A stretch of 64,000 nt of DNA from Botrytis cinerea B05.10 (GCF_000143535.2 NC_037323.1:1550001-1614000), one strand, 5' to 3'; shown: positions 24,401 through 33,722, numbered from the stretch's first letter. The notes: generated by a model not told the origin, from the sequence alone. Translations and numbers: made by a program.

Positions 24401-27044
24401 TGCGCCACAGAAGCACTGCATGCTTGTTTCGGCGAACGCATGGGAAGCTCCTCCCTGTCTTGTTCACCACTACTGCATCGATGATATTGTTGTAGTATAT
24501 GCCGAGTTTGTCCATATCTTTGAGTGATAATAAGAATGGTGTCTCCGCATTCATTACATGGAATTCGACAGTTCCCGGTGGTAAATCGAGATGGAATGAG
24601 CCTATTGATTCAGCTCTGCCGATTCCGAACACCACATTGGCGACTCCCGCTCTGCTTTCGTCCAGTGATACATTTTCAACGGTCGTCTTATATGCCATGT
24701 ATTGCTCATAGCCAACCGTAGACCATTCTGCAGCGGCTGTGTCGACAATGATGCCTTGGAATTCCCTTGCGTCGTACCTGCTGATGTAGGTCGTTCTCTC
24801 TTTACGAACTCGACGTGTCAAAGCATGCTCAAAGATCTTGTTGTTTAGGTTCATCATAGTCTCTCTGCCATTTATAGGTCCAGTATGGGTGATGAAACTT
24901 GAGTGTGGTTCTTGTGCAGGTGATTCTTGTAGTTCGAATTGCGCAAAGTAGGCTGCTACTTCGCTGTCGGTATCCGGATCGGTGTCTTCGTCGTCGTCTT
25001 GGTTAGGTCCTTCGTATTCGACAAGGAATTGCTCAAAGCTCTTGTCAAAGTTGTTTCTATCCTTGAACTGCTCCTTGTACTTGCTTCTTGATTCGTCGCG
25101 CTCCTCCTTGCTGTGCCGAGTCGACCAACAGTCCTCCTTTCTGCAGACGAAACACTTCTTCTTCGTTCGTGGTTTGAATGGGCGACGATCGTTGTGCCCG
25201 AAACCTCTCTGATTGTATCCGCCTCGACCGCGTTGATATTTACGATCGGTGTAGAATGTCGTAGTTTCGTTTGCATGAGATTGCTCCCATGTCATTATAG
25301 CTGATCGTAGCTCTTCAAGAAGACTTGGTATATTTTTCGCAGGGCGAAAGCAAGCAATGGAACATGCTGATACTGGTGCACACGCGTTGACGATCTTCTG
25401 GTGCAATAACTCATCAGTTCTCATCGTCGGGCTGAGTCCCTTGTGCAGATGACGAAGCTTCATCACCATCGACTGTAGACAGTGACTCATCGACTTGCCA
25501 GCATTATCTGGTTCTGCCATAACGCTCTTGAGTGTAATGCCCTCCCATCGCCGCATAAGATTGCGTTTGTGCTCTGGGCCTTCGAATGTAGTCTCCATCA
25601 TTCGGCAGATCTCTTCTATCGTATCAGGTATATTACCTAAATTCGTATGGTAGAAGTCGAGTGCGACTTCGACGAGCATCGTAGGGAATGCTTTCGGCAG
25701 TAGGTATTCAGGCAAGTCGATTCGTTGGCAGTTATTGATGAATATCGAGTACTTGTGAGTGAAATTGTCGTCCTGCCCACTGTACTTGTCGGCTTTCTCG
25801 TAAAGCTTCGCGAGATTTCCCAATAATTGTCCAACGTTGATGACTCTTTGTGGCATTCTGGGTAAATCGTTCTGAATGCCGTCACTATATTCGGGGTTAT
25901 TTCCGTCGTATCCTCCTCCGTTCCCTCCGCCACCGTTACCTCTGCCGCCATCACTGGAACCGCCATTGCTGCCGCTCGGTTCTCCGCCCGGATGTCCGCT
26001 TCGATGCATACGCTGATGCATATACTGCTGATTCGGGTCATGTTGATCATGGTGCTGTTCCCATTGTTGAGGTGACTGTTGTGATGGTTGATTATTGTGG
26101 TAAAAAGGTGATGCTCCCGAGGGTTGTTCAAGGTTGATTCGGGGTGGTCCTGGTGGTGGGCCGGTGAATCCTTGAAATGTCGGAAGTGGTGGTGGTTTCC
26201 TAGGACTGTAGTATTCACGTGCAATTGATCCGCTTCCTGGTGCAAAGCTTGGGAGTTGGGGGGGTGTCTTTGGTTGTGGAGGTGTCTTTGGCTGTGGTTC
26301 TATCGATACCTTGTGTTCAATATCAACACCTTTACCTTTATCAGCTCTTTCCAATCGCTGTGATATGGAAGGTAATTGTGGTAGAACGTATGTATTGAAC
26401 CCTGAAGGACCGGCGTGCAGGTCCTTCACTCGAGACATCTCGGGGTCTCCGAGTGGTGCACGTAGTTTTTCAATCACGATTCTCTGTTGTATGCTTCTCG
26501 ATCGAAACACAAATTCCTTTTCGGAAATCGCTTCAATAATCTCCTTGGGTGTCCACGCTCTATAAGGTGATCGATGTGTATCAACCAAAGCTTCATATAC
26601 TGGTCGGGTTGTACATTCTTCTGGTTTATCAACGTACACTCCGCACGAGCGTAATTCGTGCCTGAGCTTATACAGGATGCGCATGCTAACTTGTGAAAAG
26701 TGCGCTGGTGTAAATCCATCGAATGCAAGATTGTAGTCCGCCCACATCTCTTGATCGTAGTATTTCTGACGTTGGTATTCATAAGCCTTGTATTTGACAA
26801 AATCTCTGATCTCTTTCGCATTTGCACTTTGTATGTCAATGGGGTGGTCTGTCCATCTCCGTGACAACTCCTCATATTCTTCAGTTGCAATGACTGATGC
26901 CATTTTCGATCCAGCACTTGAAGCAGGATTTTCAGGGACATATCTTTCCGTCTGGGGGGATTCTGGGAAAACTCCTGCCATTTTGTGGATAGCAGGCGGG
27001 TGATGATGAGGTAGGTCGATGGTATGAGTGTAGTTGGGATACAA
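21462..27044 (-). CDS. Copia Gag-Pol polyprotein, 1860 aa, intact
   Basis: This is a single frame without a gag/pol frameshift. Residues 1 to about 400 are hydrophilic with Pro/Gln/Gly-rich stretches. A UBN2-like gag follows at about 400-600, then a variant zinc knuckle CFVCRKEDCWSTRH near 630. The protease segment reads VDTAAAEW near 766. GAG-pre-integrase (LHRRFGHPSAHRLL) is near 900. The integrase has Asp in VDVMYID near 976, Asp in IIHDAGKNF near 1025 and Glu in GAVERYH, and the last two are separated by exactly 35 residues (D,D35E). Reverse transcriptase spans about 1390-1600, with RDITQAY, YGVPEAGNHW and QTDDTLIV in place of the usual YVDD. RNase H is at about 1690-1830 with FTDASFA, SVLASELYG and ICIDSKSLYD. 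The first ATG is at 27044; a second in-frame ATG about 21 codons later is also plausible. Confidence 0.95.
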   Translation of the reverse strand: MYPNYTHTIDLPHHHPPAIHKMAGVFPESPQTERYVPENPASSAGSKMASVIATEEYEELSRRWTDHPIDIQSANAKEIRDFVKYKAYEYQRQKYYDQEMWADYNLAFDGFTPAHFSQVSMRILYKLRHELRSCGVYVDKPEECTTRPVYEALVDTHRSPYRAWTPKEIIEAISEKEFVFRSRSIQQRIVIEKLRAPLGDPEMSRVKDLHAGPSGFNTYVLPQLPSISQRLERADKGKGVDIEHKVSIEPQPKTPPQPKTPPQLPSFAPGSGSIAREYYSPRKPPPLPTFQGFTGPPPGPPRINLEQPSGASPFYHNNQPSQQSPQQWEQHHDQHDPNQQYMHQRMHRSGHPGGEPSGSNGGSSDGGRGNGGGGNGGGYDGNNPEYSDGIQNDLPRMPQRVINVGQLLGNLAKLYEKADKYSGQDDNFTHKYSIFINNCQRIDLPEYLLPKAFPTMLVEVALDFYHTNLGNIPDTIEEICRMMETTFEGPEHKRNLMRRWEGITLKSVMAEPDNAGKSMSHCLQSMVMKLRHLHKGLSPTMRTDELLHQKIVNACAPVSACSIACFRPAKNIPSLLEELRSAIMTWEQSHANETTTFYTDRKYQRGRGGYNQRGFGHNDRRPFKPRTKKKCFVCRKEDCWSTRHSKEERDESRSKYKEQFKDRNNFDKSFEQFLVEYEGPNQDDDEDTDPDTDSEVAAYFAQFELQESPAQEPHSSFITHTGPINGRETMMNLNNKIFEHALTRRVRKERTTYISRYDAREFQGIIVDTAAAEWSTVGYEQYMAYKTTVENVSLDESRAGVANVVFGIGRAESIGSFHLDLPPGTVEFHVMNAETPFLLSLKDMDKLGIYYNNIIDAVVVNKTGRSFPCVRRNKHAVLLWRINVQQFVQQTIDDNECYLTDIELRRLHRRFGHPSAHRLLRVLQRAGHSDVSQQEIDKLTKFCQYCQKHGKSPGRFKFSLKDDVDFNHSIIVDVMYIDTSPILHVIDEGTRFQAAQWLTNISAKHTFDTLRKCWMDTYTGPPDYIIHDAGKNFVSKEFIQYAATMSTKTKSVPIEAHWSIGAVERYHAVIKRAYAIIASELESSTTKEMMLQMAVKAVNDTAGPDGLVPTLLVFGAYPRMADLDPPAPTVLQRQSAIRKAMNEINKLRATRQVSDALSQRNGPSTMALYDLPINSKVWVWREHKGWTGPHHLLGIRDQICTVKLSSGPTEFRTTQVKPHVEEEQDRPQGEPEHIEPVQQEDGGTILQENPDDVTSQEVREVMQPPPSTEEPPSNETNGPQGRSLLQVRIPPIRLLRAHANAQTFFSSESEEHETPPSLALYLPDEDEIDDIEYTECYAASAVPPTSTIFVESRRKEVNGLMENGVFRLVKLVDVPENTRIFNSRFVDEIKNEGTDKAFPKSRLVIQAWKDQGKSAVLTQSPTIQRVSQRIMLSVMAMLPKNEVTMSIRDITQAYTQSASNLVRKFYARPPAEMDVPEGFILQVVRPLYGVPEAGNHWFSTYHKHHTDALKMVQSTYDPCLLHTTKDDTAFGIVGLQTDDTLIVANKEFADREQTELKNAKFMAKERETLTSSTPLKFNGGLITQHENGSIYLNQQKQCENLRLVKTEPSDMHGTRGKLRKSATAKDQYVAQRARGAYVATMCQPEAAFDLSFAAQTVNPKEEDANTLNKRIQWQIDNSERGLQFVPLHMDSLKLVAFTDASFANNKDLSSQIGYIIVLMDKYDKANIIHWSSIKCKRVTRSVLASELYGMVLGFDISAAIKGTVDKIFPARKIPLVICIDSKSLYDCLTKLGTTNEKRLMIDVMAIREAYEKREIVEIKWIDGESNPADAMTKSKPCQALKDLVDNNTITIKVTEWVDRD

Positions 27045-27413
27045 CTTCGCGAAAAGTTTGCGAAGTTATATTGTGTATGATGTTGCTGAGCTCGAGCTGG
27101 TGCTACTGGTTTCTACTTCTTCAATACACGTTGCAAAGAAGAGTCGAATGTAGACTAAAGTTAGTGTGAGAGTCGTCGCCACGTTGCCGACTTCTCTCGA
27201 TGGTGCAGGTATCAAACCACGTTGGATTAATACTTGCGTAAGAACTGCCGCCACGTTGCCGTCGGTTCTTATTCACACAAGGGCAGGTATCAAACCACGA
27301 TGGATTGATACAAGAGCTTGTGTCTCTTCAAAGAAATACCAACCTTAGTCACAAACACACGTTGCGCTTGAAATTAAGGTGCCAGGCTCCTGATCTGTGA
27401 TATCACTGATCAG
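27045..27413 (-). other. Copia 5' leader with hairpin, tandem repeat and palindrome
   Basis: This is the untranslated leader between the 5' LTR and the gag start. Next to the start codon is a hairpin with AACTTCGC/GCGAAGTT arms (about 27046-27069). An imperfect direct repeat of about 75-80 bp occurs twice (about 27170-27235 and 27245-27315), sharing CCACGTTGCCG and CAGGTATCAAACCACG. At 27390-27413, directly inside the LTR where a primer-binding site belongs, is a 24-bp near-perfect palindrome (CTGATCTGTGAT/ATCACTGATCAG). Confidence 0.7.
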
Positions 27414-27576
27414 TGTTGGTATCACCATGGGGATGGTGAAGTCAATATAGTACTATGGTTCACACTGTTGTAATATTGCTTAGGGTTCTAAAAGCTAGGA
27501 CTACGAAACGTATTGCTGTAGTGCCGAAAGGCGCTAGCGCAAGCGCTAGCACGGTCACATGATCCCTATCCCGACA
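27414..27576 (-). repeat. 5' LTR of the copia element
   Basis: 163 bp, identical to 21192-21354, flanked outside by ATACC. It should contain the element's promoter, directed to lower coordinates and away from the NmrA-like gene that starts 113 bp to its right. Confidence 0.95.
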
Positions 27577-27689
27577 ATACCTATAGGCACCGTCTAATGC
27601 CACTCTTAATATTTATACTCAACTTTACAAATCATTGCCCAATATCTTGATACCAAAGCTTCAAATTCTCTACATCTCGAGCACTCAAA

Positions 27690-28791
27690 ATGTCCTCTTC
27701 TGAAGCAAAAACTATAGGCATTGCCGGCATAAGCGGCAAGTTCGCTCAATGCATCATCAAATCCCTCCTCCTCAATCCATCAGTCCAAATCAAAGGTTAC
27801 TGTCGCAGCATATCCAAACTTCCAACAATATTGACTACACACCCTCGAATCAAGATTTCAACAGGATCCTACGACGACAAAGCCTCAATCCAAAACTTCG
27901 TTTCCAATACCTCCATCGTCATCTGTTGTTATTTTGCCTCTACAGAAGTAATGACCAACGGACAAAAATACCTCATCGACGCCTGCGAAACAGCCAAGGT
28001 ACCCCGCTACATAGCTGGAGATTTCTCCGTTGACCACACGCTCATTCCATCTTCACGCATTCAGCTCTTCCCAAAACCAACTATGAAAATTATCGAATAT
28101 CTTTCTACCAAGAAAACGGTCAAGGGAGTGCATATTCTCAACGGCGCGTTAATGGAAACTTTCTGGGCAGAATTCTTCCAGCTATATGATTCCTCTTCTC
28201 GAACTCTCTCGTACTGGGGAACTGGTGATGAAAAATGGGAGTTTACTACGTACCAAACTGCAGCGGATTATACGGCCGCAGTTGCATTGGATGAAAATGC
28301 TGTGGGGATTTTCAGATGTATGTTCTTCGCTGTTCACTTCCACTTTCAATTTTGTTTTCCTTTGAGCAAACGAACTGACAAGAGAAATAATAGTCCTAGA
28401 GGATCGAAAATCTCCTCGCGAACTTCAATCCACCTTTCAAACCGTTTACTCCACTCAAATTCATCTCAAGTGTCATGGATCTCTACATGATCTCGAACAA
28501 AAGCTTCAAGAAGCCGTAAATACACATGGTGAAGATACATCTCAATGGGGCGCACTGTAAGAAATCCCATATTATAATCTTAATTTCCACGTATGATCTT
28601 TAAAAACTGACCAAAGTAACAGAGGCTTTGCATTCTGGTGCACAAACGGAAAAGCGTATTTGGGGGAAGATAGCAGGAACCTTGATAATTCCAAGTATCC
28701 TCAAGTGAAAAATGTTACCATGGAGCAGTTTTTGAAACGCCATATTTTGCAGGAGCTTCCGCTTGCGGATCAAAGTTTGGGGTTTGAGTAG
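27690..28791 (+). CDS. NmrA-like/isoflavone-reductase-like NAD(P)-binding protein
   Basis: Three exons, 27690-28317, 28394-28556 and 28623-28791, join in frame to 319 aa. The N-terminus IGIAGISGKFAQCIIKSLL is a Rossmann nucleotide-binding glycine loop of the atypical SDR NmrA/PCBER type (usual GxxGxxG). Residues about 40-140 give VQIKGYCRS, TSIVICCYFAS, LIDACETAKVPRYIAGDFS and the LFPKPTMKIIEYL helix, matching the NmrA fold. The C-terminal part carries the substrate-binding region with VKNVTMEQFLKRHI. Such proteins are either NADP-dependent reductases or redox-sensing regulators without activity. The canonical YxxxK is not obvious, so I cannot choose. The copia element lies only 113 bp upstream of the ATG, so most of the native proximal promoter may have been displaced. 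Confidence 0.85.
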
Positions 28792-29333
28792 ATTTTGTTG
28801 GGAGAAGTGGCTTAATGTTTTATTCTTGGGGGATTTGGATAAGGATGAATAGTTAGGTAGCTTCGTCAAGGTAGCTTTGAACATCCTTTTTTTCCAAGCA
28901 AAGTGGGAGTGAAAATTTGAAGAGCTCAGCTGTATGGTTAATATTGAAGTAAATTTGCCATTCTACGTTGTGCGTAAGGTTACCAGGTCCAATAATTATC
29001 GGAGTGGAGATGAAGAAACGAAGTTGTTAAGACTACTTTTTTACTTGCAATGCTTCAATATAGTGAAGTGGAGAAGTGAATGTAGGGAATACGGCCCTTT
29101 GAACACTTTTATGTGACTCTTCATTGTTGATTAACTTGACAGTTTTGACTTTTGATGTCGTAAACGGGAATTTACAGCTCCATCCCTCAAGTCAGTGAAC
29201 TTAAGTTCCCCTACTATTAGCAACAACCATTTCCTAAAACCAATAACGGTATTATGCGTTTCTGAAAATTGCTTCTATGTTGGGTCTTCTAAAGGTAAAA
29301 GTTGAAAGATATAGACTCAGTAGAGAACTAGAT
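28792..29333. other. Convergent intergenic region
   Basis: 3' flanks of the plus-strand NmrA-like gene and the minus-strand oxidoreductase. No gene or repeat seen. Confidence 0.5.
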
Positions 29334-30665
29334 TTACAAAGTAATAACCACTTTTTTTGCCGAAACCCCCTTCCTTTGGATGTTCAAGGCTTTTTGAAGG
29401 TCCTCCAATCCATGACCTACAACATACGGCTCAGGTTTTGCTTGCAACTTTCCATTCGCCAAACCTTCTGGCACAAACTTCTTCCAAACAGCTTCTCCAA
29501 CATATTGGTTTGGTTCCTGAATAATCGTGAAAGCGGTGACTACATGACAGGATATCAAAAAGTTAGCCGATAAAATGCTACTCAGAAAGAAAGAAAAAAA
29601 AAGGTGCCAGCACGTACCATACTTAGGCGAGAATTTTTCCGTAGGCTTGTCAAACGGAAGCACACTCGCAACCTTGGGAAATACATTCAAACTCTGCAGA
29701 ATCTTGTGCACGGTTTCGAAACTCTTTATCTCGGAAATAGCATCGAATACTCCGGCGATTTGGCTACCACGAAGTGCGTTTACTACTTCTTCTACTACGG
29801 TAGGAGATTTATAATCAACCACGACTTGTGCGCCAAGTGATTCAACAAATTCTTTATTTTGGGAGGAGGCAGTGGTGATGACTTTCAGTCCTGAAGCGAC
29901 GGCAAGTTGAATAGCTGTGGCTCCGACGGAAGATGCTCCTCCCCAGATTAGGATTGTGTTTTTGTTGTCGGTTTCAGTTTTGTTGGTGGCGGAAGGGAGG
30001 GGAAGATTTAGAGTATCTTTTTGATAGAGGCCTGCTGATGCCGTAGAAATAGCCAATGGAAGAACCGCTCCTTGTGCGAAAGAGACAGAGTCCGGGAGTG
30101 CTGAAGTGAGCTTTTCCGTGACGAGAGTGTAGTTTTGGAAGGCGGAGTTAGAGGGATCGCGAGTCATAAGGGCGTGGCAATGCCTGTGTGTGCTTTGTTA
30201 GATCTCATGATAGGTTGTGCGCCGAATTGGGCTGAGATATGTTATTTGAGAGCTTCTGGAGCGGTTTACATACGCAATGACCCGTTGGCCTTTCTGAAAA
30301 CCTACAACACCTTCACCGACAGCTTCAACCGTACCGGCAACATCTTCCCCTAGGATGAAAGGATACGTATTAAGATAACGACCGTGATCCCTAAATTTTA
30401 TTAGAACTCTTCCTATTTCACAAGTCGAACACTTGTCACAATGAGCTTACTGTATCTTCCAATCTACAGGGTTCTGCTCATTAAATGGCCATTAGCGATG
30501 CAATCTATATATTTACACCAAAAGAAGGCTGTGATAACATACGATAGCTAAAGCCGAATTCTTGATCACCAACTCTCCTGGGCCAGGACGAGGCATAGGG
30601 GCATCGTCAATAACCAGTGGGTTTGCGCCATAGGACTTAATCCATGCTGCTTTGTTTTGTGCCAT
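29334..30665 (-). CDS. Medium-chain dehydrogenase/reductase (zinc-type ADH-like / enoyl-reductase-like)
   Basis: Five exons, 30665-30543, 30473-30451 (only 23 nt), 30390-30274, 30183-29618 and 29539-29334, join in frame to 344 aa. The GroES-like N-terminal domain has MAQNKAAWIKSYGANPLVID, PMPRPGPGELVIKNSALAINPVDWKIQD, ILGEDVAGTVEAVGEG and FQKGQRVIA. The catalytic-zinc Cys and structural-zinc Cys cluster of classical ADHs are absent, as in quinone-oxidoreductase or trans-enoyl-reductase types. The Rossmann domain has ILIWGGASSVGATAIQLAVASGLKVITTAS, and the C-terminus ends GVSAKKVVITL. It is probably NADPH-dependent and cytosolic; the substrate is unknown. It resembles stand-alone fungal enoyl reductases, but no polyketide synthase is present in the window. 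Confidence 0.9.
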
Positions 30666-31808
30666 TTTTTAGCAGAAGAAGTCAAATGAAGATGTTTTTG
30701 AAGCGTTGAATCTTCTTGATAATGCGATGAAGTCCTACGTATACAAAGACAAAAAGGAAGAAGTCGAACGACAACCTTTCTTATTAATATCATGTAAATC
30801 CATCTCTTCTGCACTACTTTTACTTTAATGATCTCATTGTTTGATTACTAAAAATTGACACTTTGACTAGTCTTTCGAATTTTTATAGTGTATTGAGTGT
30901 CATTTACTCCAAAGTACCACATGAAATGCTTCATAAGTACGTAACTAAAATCGTTGTATGGTGCTTCGTCATCGGAATATCGCAAGAGAGCTATGTCGCG
31001 GAGTTAAATATTACCTCCTAGTTAAAATAGGACGCGAGGTCGAGCTGTCAGTCAGTTGCATTAGCTTCAACTTTGTTGATGCGACTCCACATTTCTGCTT
31101 AATATTCTCACGATGAAACTATGAAGATTATATAAATTGCAATTGATCATTTCAAACAAATAGCGTCACTTTTGGGGAATATCTCCTCGAGTACTGACTC
31201 GTGATTTCTTCTTCTGAGATATTTTTTTTAGATTTCGTTTAATAGAGTAATTGAGAGATTCCTATTAGCGATCATAGGAAATCAACCTCAACTTAAACAT
31301 GCTATACCCAGATCGTTTATCAGTGTAAGAACGAAACCAAACGTCCTTTGCATGTCCCGATAAGCCGTAACAAGTAATTTTTATACATTATTCAGATAAC
31401 ACAAGCAACTGTTCTATTCTGGACGCTCGAGAAAATAGTATGTGGGGTGAGATCCACAGACCCAAAGCTAATTAGGCTTTGAGCGAATCATGAGCGTTGG
31501 GCACTTCCCATGATTTCGATCTCTGTGATTTTTCAGTGGTTATGGGCCGTGCCTTCAGACTCTCCTTTCACTGCTATTTATAATGCTTCGTACCTCAGTA
31601 GTCAGTACTAACCTAATCCAACGTTCCAAGCAAACTCAAAGGTGGTCAAGCTAGCGTGCCAGTCAGTGACTTGCAGAATATTTAATAAACTTCGAAGCCC
31701 TGCACATCTACACTCCATTCATATTATCCACAGAACCCTGGATTTGGACTGCAATCTGATAGAATTGAAGAAGCCAGCCAACTACATATGATACGTACGA
31801 CTTAAAAT
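30666..31808. other. Divergent intergenic region
   Basis: Shared upstream DNA of the minus-strand oxidoreductase and the plus-strand bZIP gene. AT-rich, with no supported open frame. No motif can be assigned with confidence. Confidence 0.5.
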
Positions 31809-32872
31809 ATGGAGCAAAATCTCATTCCTTTGCAGCTTATGCCACATCAGGATGGTATTTTATCTTTGGATGAGGATTGGGCGGGTGTCACTGACAAAGG
31901 CCGAAGGAAAAAGATGCAAGATCGATTGAATCAGAGAATCACGAGTGAGATTCCTCCACTTTCTGGCCGTTACTTGTAGGCTAATGTGGGCGGAAACTTA
32001 TAGGAAAGCGGAAACTTCTGAATTCTAAAATACAGAAAGAGCGGCAGTCACAACTCCATAATGGAATTCCCGATCTGAGTTCTACTCCGCTCCTACCGCA
32101 ATCTGACTTCTCGTGTGGTAGTCATCAAGCCTCCGAATTATACAGAGCTACTGCACAACGAATATACCCACAGCAAATTCTATCAAATATAAATTCATCA
32201 AATATTGAAGATATCGACTCAATACAAGCATGTCGACCCGACTCCCCGGAAACACAATCCTTCCTCTTACATTTCTCCATCCGCGCCTACCAGAATTACC
32301 TCCATCCATCCCCGTCATCGGATAACGCAATGGCATTGATCCAATTTAATACCACGAGAGCTTTCGTAGCCAACGCTCAAACTCTCGGTCTAACAACTTC
32401 CTCCATGGCCCGAACAGCATGCTCTCGATTCTTTGTGAATCCAACAGCAGGGCACACATCTTTCACTCTTGATCTAACCTCCTTGCCCGTATCTCTTCAT
32501 CCGACACCTCTTCAGCGTGAGATCCCTCATCATCCATGGATAGATCTCTTACCCATTCCTCAACTACGCGATAACTTACTGCGGAGGAATAATCAATTTG
32601 ATGAAGTAGAGCTATGTCAAGAGATGAGAGGGGTCAAGAGTGCGAAGTTGGGGAGAAAGAATGGAATAATCGTTTGGCGAGATCCATGGGATGAGAGCGG
32701 TTGGGAGCTTACTGAAACTTTTGCCAGAAAATGGGCGTGGGTTGTCAGAGGCTGTGAGGGATTATTTAGGTCGACTGATTATTGGAGGAGCCTGAGGGAG
32801 GAAAGACCACTCTTTTTGATGACCGGGAATATGAGGGAAGAGTATTGTGGGTTAGCCGAAGAAGTCTTTTGA
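31809..32872 (+). CDS. bZIP transcription factor with DUF3425 domain
   Basis: Two exons, 31809-31944 and 32004-32872, join in frame to 334 aa. The short basic region begins EDWAGVTDKGRRKKMQDRLNQR and continues across the intron into RKRKLLNSKIQKERQ. The C-terminal two thirds match fungal DUF3425 (PF11905): HPWIDLLPIPQLRDNLL, FDEVELCQEMRG, IVWRDPWDESGWELTETFARKWAWVV and LFRSTDYWRSLREER. Proteins of this architecture are nuclear regulators, several of them linked to stress or secondary metabolism, but the target here is unknown. The leucine zipper is weak or very short, a common trait of this subgroup. It faces away from the neighbouring MDR gene. Confidence 0.88.
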
Positions 32873-33260
32873 TCCGTGTGGGAGATGCTGATCTCACTGC
32901 AGGAGGGGTTCTTTTCGGGATGAGTGTCTTGAGATGGTATAGCGTGATTTTAAGTGATCGTGTTTGAAGACCTTGCTACATATTCTTACCAACTACCGTC
33001 AGCGATAAATCTATCTGTGAACATGCTTGATCTTTTCATTCTGTTTCATAAGGCTCCGCCTGATACTGCAGCGCTAGATAATGTGGTATACTCCTTGAGG
33101 TATTCAGAGTATTCACTAATACATTCATTTATTATTAATAAATATTCTTCTACTTATTTTATATACGCGTGAGTACGTACTAGTTATATCAATTCTTTAT
33201 AACTAGTATGAACTATAGCTTACTTTCATTTCAGATGTCAATGTCGGGCTCCTAATAATA

Positions 33261-33308
33261 AGTTTAATACCCCGCTTTCGAACCAACCCTCTTTTGAATC
33301 ACATAAAA
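33261..33308 (+). repeat. Degenerate terminal inverted repeat related to the Pogo element at 38145
   Basis: This 48-bp segment aligns without gaps to the perfect TIR of the Pogo/Fot element (38145-38192). Most bases match, and several differences are G-to-A or C-to-T type changes. It is preceded by TA, as expected of an insertion. No matching opposite TIR and no transposase were found nearby, so this is a relic end. Confidence 0.65.
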
Positions 33309-33517
33309 CCTAGCTCCACTTTATGTAACACCTTTGAGGTTTATTATTTCTAGTAACTTCATAATCATCTACTTATTAATCAATATCAAACTTTAACATA
33401 TTATCAAATAAAGCTATAATGACACTTTTTATTAAACATGATATTGCTATAGTACTTTTCGTCGTTGTACAAGGCGTGCCTATATATCAGGCGGCTTACT
33501 CAGAATATAGTTTTCCT

Positions 33518-33722
33518 ATTACATATGATCTTATGTCAGCCATATCTGCAGAGCTCTTTCGACTCTTACAGTTTTCCAGTTACAAGTAATATTACGCCAG
33601 CCACATCTGCAGAGCTCTTTCGATTCTTACAGTTTTCCCGTTACAAATAATATTATGCCAGCCACATCTGCAGAGCTGTTTCGACTTTTACAGTCTTGCT
33701 GTTACAAATGATACTGTGCCAA
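33518..33722. repeat. 61-bp tandem repeat, about 3.3 copies
   Basis: The unit contains CAGCCACATCTGCAGAGCTC, then TTTCGA, TTACAGTTTT and GTTACAAATAATATTA. The core CATCTGCAG recurs with a 61-bp period, near 33542, 33603 and 33664. Copies differ by a few substitutions. Confidence 0.85.

Larger units (their letters stand above)
21187..27581 (-). mobile_element. Complete Ty1/copia LTR retrotransposon
   Basis: The element runs 21192-27576 and is transcribed towards lower coordinates. Two direct 163-bp LTRs (21192-21354 and 27414-27576) read identically base for base in my comparison. Each LTR begins TGTTGG and ends CCGACA on the plus strand, so the termini are TG...CA. The 5-bp sequence ATACC flanks both outer ends (21187-21191 and 27577-27581) and is a target-site duplication. 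Between the LTRs is one uninterrupted gag-pol frame with integrase before reverse transcriptase, the defining copia order. Identical LTRs, a clean duplication and an intact frame indicate a recent insertion and possible present activity. Confidence 0.97.

Noticed and set aside
27690..32872. Secondary-metabolite cluster formed by the NmrA-like, MDR and bZIP genes with the Diels-Alderase-family gene
   Set aside because: No polyketide synthase, peptide synthetase, terpene synthase, P450 or transporter is present, so co-location alone does not support a cluster.
33518..33722. Possible CRISPR-like array
   Set aside because: The 61-bp units are contiguous and wholly similar, with no alternating repeat and unique spacer. 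The genome is eukaryotic.
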